This document shows, piece by piece, positions 1 through 5,544 of a DNA stretch of 14,461 nucleotides. Within the stretch, counting starts at the first letter, position 1; each line of letters begins with the position of its first letter. The translations under genes and the position numbers were made by a program. The DNA is from Anaerolineaceae bacterium UBA6801 (GTDB lineage Bacteria > Chloroflexota > Anaerolineae > Anaerolineales > Anaerolineaceae): assembly GCA_002452315.1 (NCBI GenBank), contig DKFH01000135.1, positions 1 through 14,461 of the forward strand, read 5' to 3'. Below the pieces are notes generated by a model that ran no database searches, was not told the origin of the DNA, and saw only the letters and a list, made by a program, of their open reading frames with translations.

Positions 1-440
1 ACATTCTGCACGCGGGCGATGCGGCTAACTGGAAGGCGGTACGCACTTTGGAAGAAATCGCGCCTGTTACGGTCGTCCAGGGCAACCGGGATACCTTGCT
101 GGGGATGCGCTTTCCCCTACATTTCCAGCTCACTGCCTACGGGGTGCGGATCACGCTCTGCCACGGTCACCGTTCGATGAGACATTACCTGATCGATAAG
201 TGGTTCACCATCCGGGAGGGTTATCGCTTTGAGCGCTACCAACAGCCCCTGGCCCGGGACTATCCCCATGCGGATGTGATCATCTTCGGACACACCCATC
301 ATCAAACTGTCACATGGGTGCATGGCCAGGTGTTCTTCAACCCTGGCGCCGCATACCCCTGCAAGTACAACCACTACAATCCCCAGTTTGGCATCCTGAG
401 CATCACACCTGGGGGCGTCATCCGCACGGCATGCTACTGA
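1..440 (+). CDS. YfcE/MJ0936-type metallophosphoesterase, 5'-truncated by the window edge
   Basis: The reading frame is open from base 3 to the stop at 438-440, giving about 145 C-terminal residues of a calcineurin-like phosphoesterase. The visible metal-binding motifs are in the usual order: an ILHAGD block at the very start (the family's H-x-GD motif), GNRD near base 90, CHGH near base 160, and GHTHH near base 290. The missing N-terminus should carry the first D-x-H motif. Proteins of this family are small manganese-dependent phosphodiesterases acting on simple phosphodiesters or nucleotides in the cytosol; the true substrate cannot be told here. The length after the GD motif fits the roughly 160-180 residue single-domain YfcE type. 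The ATG/TTG codons inside the frame are not the start, because the conserved GD motif lies upstream of them. Confidence 0.88.
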   Translation, partial: ILHAGDAANWKAVRTLEEIAPVTVVQGNRDTLLGMRFPLHFQLTAYGVRITLCHGHRSMRHYLIDKWFTIREGYRFERYQQPLARDYPHADVIIFGHTHHQTVTWVHGQVFFNPGAAYPCKYNHYNPQFGILSITPGGVIRTACY

Positions 441-475
441 CTCTAAGACCCTTTGCCAGTCCAAACCACCCGAGA

Positions 476-495
476 TATCGGTTTTCCGATACAAT
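476..495 (+). promoter_or_regulatory. Inverted repeat overlapping a possible -10 box before the RNA methyltransferase gene
   Basis: TATCGG (476-481) and CCGATA (486-491) form a perfect 6-bp inverted repeat around TTTT. Its right arm runs into TACAAT (490-495), a possible -10 box 57 bp before the GTG start at 552. No matching -35 box at the correct distance was seen and no U-run follows, so it is neither a convincing promoter nor a terminator. It could be an operator or chance. Confidence 0.22.
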
Positions 496-551
496 AGAAA
501 TCAATCAACAAACCGTCATCAATCTCCCACTCAGAGAGGAATAACAGCCAG

Positions 552-1340
552 GTGATCACCTCATCCAGCAACACCAAAATCAAGCTTGTGCGTGGCCTCC
601 AATCGCAGGCTCGCAAACGCAAAGATGAGCAGGCTTTTGTGGTTGAAGGTGTGCGCATCGTGGAGGAAGCCATCACAGCTAACTGGCCGATAGACTTCAT
701 CCTCTACGATCAAACCCTCTCTGGGCGGGGTGATTTAATACTGGAAAATCTTTCAACCCGCGCCGCAACGGATGTGTTTGAAATCACAGCAGCGTTGATG
801 GCCGAGGTCAGCGATACTGAAACCCCCCAGGGCATATTGGCCGTCCTGAAACACAATCCGCTGCCATTACCCGATGACCCTACGTTTGTGATCCTGGCTG
901 ACCAAATCCGCGACCCTGGCAACATGGGCACCATCCTGAGGACGGCAGAAGCCACCGGTGCTGAAGTCGTACTGCTGACCCCGGGAACCGTTGACCCCTT
1001 CTCACCCAAGGTCATCCGGGCTGCAATGGGTGCCCATTTTTATTTACCCATTCATCCTCTCCCGTGGCAAGAAATTCACCGTTACCTCAAAGACCTGCCT
1101 GTATTTTTAGCCACTGCTGAAGCCAAGACACCCATGTGGGAAACAGACTTTTCGCAAGCGTGCGTGTTGCTCATCGGCGGAGAGGCCTTTGGCGCCAGTC
1201 CCATGGGTGAAACACTGGCCACCCACCGGGTCACCATCCCCATGGCAGGCCGGGCAGAATCCCTGAACGCAGCCGTGGCAGCCGGCATCCTCATGGCTGA
1301 AGTCATGCGGCAAAGGCATACCGCAAGAAAGGACCGCTAA
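552..1340 (+). CDS. TrmH/SpoU-family (SPOUT) RNA 2'-O-methyltransferase
   Basis: The predicted 262-residue protein has the two-domain layout of SpoU-type enzymes, which use S-adenosylmethionine to methylate ribose 2'-OH groups in rRNA or tRNA. The N-terminal substrate-binding region (about 1-100) has the typical KxxxxL...RxxxxxFVVEGxRxVEEA block. The SPOUT domain follows, with motif 1 DPGNMGTILR (121-130, including the usual Asn124 and Arg130), motif 2 IGGEAFG (208-214) and motif 3 around SLNAAVA (237-243), which form the trefoil-knot cofactor site. Motif 2 has Gly where many relatives have Asn (GNE). The target nucleotide cannot be assigned; the rRNA enzymes RlmB-like or TsnR/YsgA-like are closest in style. 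The start is GTG at 552, preceded by AGAGGA at 535-540 with a rather long spacer. The stop overlaps the next start by one base (TAATG). Confidence 0.9.
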   Translation: MITSSSNTKIKLVRGLQSQARKRKDEQAFVVEGVRIVEEAITANWPIDFILYDQTLSGRGDLILENLSTRAATDVFEITAALMAEVSDTETPQGILAVLKHNPLPLPDDPTFVILADQIRDPGNMGTILRTAEATGAEVVLLTPGTVDPFSPKVIRAAMGAHFYLPIHPLPWQEIHRYLKDLPVFLATAEAKTPMWETDFSQACVLLIGGEAFGASPMGETLATHRVTIPMAGRAESLNAAVAAGILMAEVMRQRHTARKDR

Positions 1341-2557
1341 TGCGTATTCGATCGATCACCTGCTTTATCCATCCTCGCTGGCCAATCAGCGAGCTCGTAT
1401 TACAAAAGGCGGGGATCTTTGCCCAGGCAGCCAAACAGGCCTTTGAATCAGCAGGGTATCCCGTTCAAACCGTGCGTATGGCCACGCCGCCCTTCCCTGA
1501 ATTCATAACAAAATATGACTACGCGCAAGCCTCCGCGCAGATCGCGGTCATGGCCCATAGCGAGGGCTTTGACTATCTTGCCCTCGGGCCAGCCCTGCCC
1601 CATATCCCCGAGAGCTACCATGTCATCCCTGAGCTGTTGAGCACATCGGACAGCCTGTTCTTCAGCGGGTACCTCACCACCCCTCAAAAAGAAGTCAGCT
1701 TGCCTGCCGTGCGCGCATGCGCTGAAGTCATCCACCGCGCAGCGCCCTTAGAGGCAAATGGATTTGCCAACCTGCGCTTTGCAGCCCTGGGGAACGTCCC
1801 GCCCTGGGCGCCCTTTTTCCCTGCAGCCTACCACCAGGGTAAGGCACCCGCCTTTGCGCTGGCCTTGGAGTCCGCCGACCTGGCCGTGAGTGCCTTTTCC
1901 GGCGCCAAATCGCTCCACCAAGCCCGCCAAAACCTGATTTCACAGGTGGAAGCGCACGCCCAAGCCCTGCAAACAATCGCCCATCGGTTAGGGGAGTCTT
2001 ATCAGGTGGCCTTCAAGGGGCTCGACTTTACCCTGGCACCCTTCCCGGAACCCGACAAATCCCTGGGGAATGCCCTGGAACAGTTGGGGCTGCCTGCAGT
2101 GGGTTATTTCGGCAGCCTGGCCGCAGCCGCGTTTCTGACCGATGCCCTCGACCGCGCTGTTTACCAGCGCACCGGGTTCAACGGCCTCATGCTGCCCCTG
2201 CTGGAAGATTCAACCCTGGCCGAGCGCGGTGCACAGGGCGTGTTGAGCGTGACGGACCTGCTGCTGTATTCCGCCGTATGCGGCACCGGCCTCGATACTT
2301 TGCCCCTGCCTGGTGATGCGACCGTTGAGCAAATTTATGCCGTCTTGCTAGACCTGGCGGCTTTATCCTTACGCCTGGATAAGCCCCTCACCGCTCGCCT
2401 GATGCCCATTCCCGGGAAGAAAGCTGGCGATGAAACGGGCTTTGACTTTGCGTATTTCGCCAACAGCAAAGTGCTGGCTTTGTCGGCTGAACCCCTGACC
2501 GGCCCCCTGGCAGGTGATGAGAGCTTCACACTTTCTCCAAGGCATCAACCGCGATAA
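1340..2557 (+). CDS. UPF0210/DUF711 family protein
   Basis: The 405-residue product matches the UPF0210 (DUF711) family, whose members have a pyruvate-formate-lyase-like barrel fold but no established reaction. Recognisable family blocks are the N-terminal MRIRSIT, a GLDFTLAPFPEPDKSLG block, GFNGLMLPLLED, YSAVCGTGLDTLPLPGD with Cys314, and KPLTARLMPIPGKKAGD near the C-terminus. The invariant-looking VCGTGLD and PGKKAGD stretches are the best pointers to an active or ligand site. No signal peptide or membrane segment is visible, so it should be cytosolic. Its ATG shares one base with the TAA of the methyltransferase gene, which implies translational coupling. No ribosome site is needed beyond that, although AAGAAAGGA lies just upstream at 1326-1334. 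Length is in the family's range, perhaps slightly short. Confidence 0.85.
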   Translation: MRIRSITCFIHPRWPISELVLQKAGIFAQAAKQAFESAGYPVQTVRMATPPFPEFITKYDYAQASAQIAVMAHSEGFDYLALGPALPHIPESYHVIPELLSTSDSLFFSGYLTTPQKEVSLPAVRACAEVIHRAAPLEANGFANLRFAALGNVPPWAPFFPAAYHQGKAPAFALALESADLAVSAFSGAKSLHQARQNLISQVEAHAQALQTIAHRLGESYQVAFKGLDFTLAPFPEPDKSLGNALEQLGLPAVGYFGSLAAAAFLTDALDRAVYQRTGFNGLMLPLLEDSTLAERGAQGVLSVTDLLLYSAVCGTGLDTLPLPGDATVEQIYAVLLDLAALSLRLDKPLTARLMPIPGKKAGDETGFDFAYFANSKVLALSAEPLTGPLAGDESFTLSPRHQPR

Positions 2558-2633
2558 CCAGGTGCAACATTTTTATCTGAGGCTTTACAGCCACAAAGGA
2601 TCAACCTCGATGAATTTCATTATTGGAAAAACC

Positions 2634-2663
2634 TTGCTTAAAAACTAAAACCATTGATATAAT
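2634..2663 (+). promoter_or_regulatory. Candidate sigma-70 type promoter in the gap before the liv operon
   Basis: TTGCTT (2634-2639) and TATAAT (2658-2663) are separated by 18 bp in an AT-rich stretch starting about 75 bp after the UPF0210 gene. A start near 2670 would produce a transcript running through the leader region toward the terminator at 2950 and the liv operon. CGTTAA is repeated at 2715-2720 and 2726-2731 between this and the next candidate promoter. Prediction by eye only. Confidence 0.35.
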
Positions 2664-2772
2664 AGGACATAGTTCCAAACTTTAAAGCAATTTACAAGTT
2701 ATCCATCCCATTATCGTTAAGTGTACGTTAACATAAATTTCTAACTTTCTTAATGAGGCATCTGACAATGTC

Positions 2773-2781
2773 TGTTATAAT
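2773..2781 (+). promoter_or_regulatory. Extended -10 promoter candidate (TGTTATAAT)
   Basis: TG-T-TATAAT is a perfect extended -10 element. No good -35 box lies at the right distance (CTGACA at 2762-2767 is too close), which is tolerated by extended -10 promoters. Transcription would start near 2788 and give a roughly 197-nt RNA ending at the terminator after 2979. Confidence 0.38.
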
Positions 2782-2832
2782 CGGCAAATCTTAACAGCGC
2801 TTGGCTATGCAGAGTCGGATATAGTCCTTATT

Positions 2833-2904
2833 ATGATTGTCATTACCCTCATTATGCATTATTGGTATACCGTTTTCCAATTTGTAAAAGTTGGGATGGT
2901 TTAA
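2833..2904 (+). CDS. Candidate 23-codon hydrophobic, Ile/Val/Leu-rich peptide
   Basis: An ATG at 2833 opens 23 codons ending at TAA 2902-2904. The peptide begins MIVITLIM and ends FVKVGMV; ten of its residues are Ile, Val or Leu and it also holds Trp, two Tyr and two Phe. It ends 45 bp before an intrinsic terminator and 187 bp before the branched-chain amino acid binding-protein gene. This suggests a leader peptide, but a small membrane-active toxin-like peptide or a decayed gene end is also possible. The frame stays open upstream to 2737 without another ATG, GTG or TTG. No convincing Shine-Dalgarno sequence precedes the ATG, which is the main argument against it. Confidence 0.25.
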   Translation: MIVITLIMHYWYTVFQFVKVGMV

Positions 2905-2949
2905 CCTAAGCTCTGGGAAAACAAAAAGCAAATAAAACCAGAAATTACG

Positions 2950-2984
2950 AACAGCCACCCAACCAAAAGGGTGGCTGTTTTGTT
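2950..2984 (+). terminator. Rho-independent terminator upstream of the liv operon
   Basis: A perfect stem pairs 2950-2960 with 2969-2979 (core ACAGCCACCC / GGGTGGCTGT) around the 8-nt loop AACCAAAA, followed by a T-rich tail TTTGTT on the + strand. It lies about 390 bp after the UPF0210 stop codon and 108 bp before the liv start. That is far for an end-of-operon terminator and well placed for an attenuator or for ending a separate small transcript. Confidence 0.8.
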
Positions 2985-3030
2985 ACCCTGGTACAAAGCG
3001 AAAGGAGGATGACGCAGAAAATAACAACAT

Positions 3031-3064
3031 TTGTCAACTTACGCTTTTGGTTTTTATGTCAACT
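3031..3064 (+). promoter_or_regulatory. Direct repeats TGTCAACT and weak promoter boxes just before livK
   Basis: TGTCAACT occurs at 3032-3039 and again at 3057-3064, 25 bp apart start to start. The left copy overlaps a possible -35 box TTGTCA (3031-3036); TATGTC (3055-3060), 18 bp on, is a weak -10 candidate overlapping the right copy. A start near 3067 would leave a short leader containing the AGGAG ribosome site (3081-3085). The repeats could be operator half sites. The promoter match is poor. Confidence 0.25.
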
Positions 3065-3091
3065 GTGATAATTAGGAAATAGGAGAAAAAA

Positions 3092-4348
3092 ATGAAGGTA
3101 AGTCGATTTTTTATTTTTGCGATCATCTTTGTGATGATCCTGGGCGCTTGTGCGCCAACGTCACCTGAGGTAGAAGAGCCTGCAATTGATGCACCGGCTG
3201 TTGAAGAACCCGTTGGTGCGGACACCGACGCCCTCTGTGCGAATGATGACTACGGTTGTGCGGTCATCGCTCCCGGCCAGACCATTAAAATCGGCATGGG
3301 CTCTCCCATGACCGGCGGCAACGCAGCCTTCGGCATCGATGCTGAACAGGCTGGTTTGATTGCTGTGGCAGATGCTGACGATCTCTACGGCTTCCAGTTT
3401 GAGCTCATCGCTGAAGATGACGGCGGTACGCCAGAAGGCGGTGCAGCAGTGGCCAATAAATTTGCTGCTGACCAAACCTTGGTTGGTGTGGCTGGACACC
3501 TCTTCTCAGGGGCGACCTTCGCGGCGCTGCCCATTTACGAAGAAATCGGCATCCCCATGCTGTCCCCCTCAGCCACCAACCCGGATCTGACCCGACAGGG
3601 CTCACGCGTATTCAACCGGGTACCCTTCACCGATGAAGCGCAAGGCGCAGCAGCAGCCGAGTATATGTACGATGTGCTGGGCTTCCGAAAAGTTGCCTTC
3701 CTGCATGACGGCCAGGATTATGGTAAAGGCCTGGCAGAAATCGCAGCAGCAACCTTCGAGTCCCTCGGGGGCGAGGTCGTGGAACTGATGGGCATCACCC
3801 CCGGTGAGGCCGATTACAGCCCTGTCCTCTCAACCATCGCAGCCAAGTCGCCGGATGCGCTCTACTTCGGCGGTTACACCCAGGAAGGCGTTGTGCTGAC
3901 CAACAATATGAAGACCTCCGGGATGGAAGATGTGGTCTTCTTCGGTTGTGACGGCACCTTTGGCGTGGATTACCTGTCCCGCACTGGCGCCAATGGCGAA
4001 GGCACCTATCACGCCACCCCGCGCACCCCTCCAGAAACACCTAAGAAGGATGCCTTTGACGCAGCTTACATTGATCGTTGGGGGCAGGCCCCTGGTGAGC
4101 TGTCCCCCTTCACCTGGAACAGCTATGACTGCACAACAGCACTCATCGAAAAAGTTAGGGAAGTGGCTGTGCTGGGCGGTGATGGATCACTGTACATCCC
4201 ACGTGGCGCCCTGGTTGATGCCGTACGTGGCCTGGCAAATTGGCAGGGCATCAGCGGAACCTACACCTGTGCCCCGGTTGGCGACTGCAACATTGAAGGC
4301 CCCACCTTCTGGATTGTTGAGAATGGCGAATTCGTTGCTGTAAACTAG
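3092..4348 (+). CDS. livK: Branched-chain amino acid-type ABC transporter substrate-binding lipoprotein (LivK-like)
   Basis: The 418-residue protein starts at ATG 3092, with AGGAG 6 nt upstream. A lipoprotein signal peptide is clear: hydrophobic residues 6-17 and lipobox LGAC with Cys20 as the lipidated residue. An acidic/proline spacer follows, then C49-x6-C56, the IKIGMGSPMTGGNAAFG strand typical of the periplasmic-binding type I (Peripla_BP_6) fold, and a full two-lobed domain to the end. Six further cysteines lie outside the lipobox (49, 56, 286, 347, 393, 399), and 393/399 sit in a C-x5-C near the C-terminus, suggesting disulfides outside the membrane. Such proteins capture Leu/Ile/Val or related compounds and deliver them to LivHM. 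Other ligands such as amides, urea or small acids cannot be excluded from sequence. It is the first gene of the operon. Confidence 0.92.
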   Translation: MKVSRFFIFAIIFVMILGACAPTSPEVEEPAIDAPAVEEPVGADTDALCANDDYGCAVIAPGQTIKIGMGSPMTGGNAAFGIDAEQAGLIAVADADDLYGFQFELIAEDDGGTPEGGAAVANKFAADQTLVGVAGHLFSGATFAALPIYEEIGIPMLSPSATNPDLTRQGSRVFNRVPFTDEAQGAAAAEYMYDVLGFRKVAFLHDGQDYGKGLAEIAAATFESLGGEVVELMGITPGEADYSPVLSTIAAKSPDALYFGGYTQEGVVLTNNMKTSGMEDVVFFGCDGTFGVDYLSRTGANGEGTYHATPRTPPETPKKDAFDAAYIDRWGQAPGELSPFTWNSYDCTTALIEKVREVAVLGGDGSLYIPRGALVDAVRGLANWQGISGTYTCAPVGDCNIEGPTFWIVENGEFVAVN

Positions 4349-4365
4349 CCGAATCTAATTAAAAT

Positions 4366-4400
4366 AATGCGCAGGGGAAGGTTTCCTTCCCCTGCGTATT
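4366..4400 (+). terminator. 16-bp intercistronic hairpin between livK and livH (partial terminator or RNA stabiliser)
   Basis: Positions 4366-4381 pair with 4385-4400 (16 pairs, one G-T, core GCAGGGGAAGG) around a TTT loop. No T-run follows directly; only TGTTTTT appears about 10 nt later. The element therefore probably lets some transcription through and protects the livK 3' end, so that more binding protein is made than permease. Strong termination is less likely because no promoter is evident before livH. Confidence 0.6.
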
Positions 4401-4434
4401 CTCTGATGATTGTTTTTGGCGTTTGGAGAAGTCC

Positions 4435-5544
4435 ATGGAATCCAACTTAAAATCACCACCCAAGCTTACCCGAAGGAATTATTCGAAAATTATTCGTCCA
4501 ATTTTTGGCCTGCTGGTATTTGGCTCGATTTTGTGGCGACTTTATGAGGTCTTGATCGCCCAACAGGCCTACAGCGCAGAAATTTGGGTCCGCCTGTTGA
4601 TCTCCGGGTTGATCATTGGCGGTGTTTATGCGCTGATTGCTATCGGATACACGCTGGTATACGGCATCCTTTTCATGATCAATTTTGCCCACGGTGAAAT
4701 CATGATGATCGGCACTTTTGCCGGTTATTTTTTGTTTGAGGCCACCAAAAGCATCAATGTAGCAGCAGAAGGCAGCCCGCCCCTCAGTTTTTCTGATGCC
4801 TATCCGTTGATCTCGGTCATCCTTGCCTTTCTTGTCGGCATGACCGTAGCAGCCACAGCGGGCTTTTTCCTGGAAAAGATCGCCTATCGCCCGCTGCGCA
4901 AAGCCCCTCGCCTGGTCCCATTGATCAGCGCAATCGGTGCCTCATTTTTCCTACAAAACGCAGCTCAGCTGCTCTTCAGCCCTCAGGTACGTGACTATAC
5001 CAATCCCCAAGCCATCGCTCGCGGCTCTGGTTGGTCGTTGATCATCAACGGCTCACGGGTTGTCATCACCTATACTGGCGCTTTGACCTTTATCCTATCA
5101 ATCTTGCTGATGATTGGCCTGTATGTGATGGTACAAAAAACCAAACTGGGTAAAGCCATGCGGGCTGTCGCATCAGACAAAAATACGGCCGCGCTGATGG
5201 GCATCGACGTTGATGCAATCATCAGCCGCACTTTCATCATCAGCGGCGCCCTGGCAGGGGCAGCTGGCGTGATGTGGGGGTTGCACAATGGCCTGGTGCA
5301 CTTCTTCGTCGGTTTCTTGCCCGGCATTAAAGCTTTTACTGCCGCAGTTCTGGGTGGCATCGGCAACATCCCGGGCGCCATGCTGGGAGGGATGTTCCTG
5401 GGGCTGATCGAATCTTTAGGCCCGACGGCATTGGGAATCAGTTATCAGCTCAAGGACGTGATCGCCTTTGTGATCATGATCGTCATCCTGATCTTTAGAC
5501 CATCCGGCATTCTGGGTGAAGTGCTCTCGGAGGAGAAAGTATGA
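4435..5544 (+). CDS. livH: Branched-chain amino acid-type ABC transporter permease (LivH-like)
   Basis: A 369-residue multi-spanning membrane protein of the BPD_transp_2 (LivH) family, one half of the transport channel. The start is placed at ATG 4435 because GGAG (4425-4428) is 6 nt before it; the in-frame TTG at 4423 would overlap that site. Residues 19-42 form an extra N-terminal membrane helix. The conserved core begins near residue 52, with the NFAHGE signature at 83-88. The cytoplasmic coupling loop that docks onto the ATPases is about 237-262 (LGKAMRAVASDKNTAALMGID), and a glycine-rich helix pair follows (AVLGGIGNIPGAMLGG). Relatives are commonly about 290-310 residues; the surplus is the N-terminal helix and the loop near residues 100-120. 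The stop overlaps the next gene as ATGA, pointing to coupled translation with LivM. Confidence 0.92.
   Translation: MESNLKSPPKLTRRNYSKIIRPIFGLLVFGSILWRLYEVLIAQQAYSAEIWVRLLISGLIIGGVYALIAIGYTLVYGILFMINFAHGEIMMIGTFAGYFLFEATKSINVAAEGSPPLSFSDAYPLISVILAFLVGMTVAATAGFFLEKIAYRPLRKAPRLVPLISAIGASFFLQNAAQLLFSPQVRDYTNPQAIARGSGWSLIINGSRVVITYTGALTFILSILLMIGLYVMVQKTKLGKAMRAVASDKNTAALMGIDVDAIISRTFIISGALAGAAGVMWGLHNGLVHFFVGFLPGIKAFTAAVLGGIGNIPGAMLGGMFLGLIESLGPTALGISYQLKDVIAFVIMIVILIFRPSGILGEVLSEEKV

Larger units (their letters stand above)
2788..2984 (+). ncRNA. Candidate structured leader RNA or small RNA ahead of the liv operon
   Basis: The stretch between the extended -10 box and the intrinsic terminator can fold in several ways. 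AGCGCTTGG (2796-2804) can pair with 2906-2914 (9 positions, one mismatch). CCAATTT (2877-2883) and AAGTTGG (2888-2894) form a 7-bp hairpin closed by a GTAA tetraloop of the GNRA type. GGGATGGTT (2893-2901) can pair with the 5' arm of the terminator (2953-2960) as 8 bp with one bulged A. The last two are mutually exclusive, as are the last one and the terminator. That is the logic of an attenuator, but it could equally be an independent small RNA. I could not match it to T-box, 6S or any riboswitch consensus I know. Confidence 0.35.

Noticed and set aside
2788..2984. 6S RNA or another named structured RNA
   Set aside because: Length and a closing helix fit loosely, but no conserved sequence block of any class could be matched by eye, so no family name is given.
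2961..2985. AGGGTGGC in the terminator as part of a T-box riboswitch
   Set aside because: The T-box consensus continues as NACCGCG, which is absent, and no Stem I or specifier loop pattern was found upstream. The match is just the terminator arm.
3009..3068. 19-codon ORF starting at ATG 3009
   Set aside because: The Shine-Dalgarno sequence touches the ATG with no spacer, and the peptide shows no leader-like residue bias. It is kept only as part of the orphan Shine-Dalgarno observation.
4423..4434. TTG start for the LivH-like permease
   Set aside because: GGAG at 4425-4428 is the ribosome site for ATG 4435 and overlaps the TTG-based extension.
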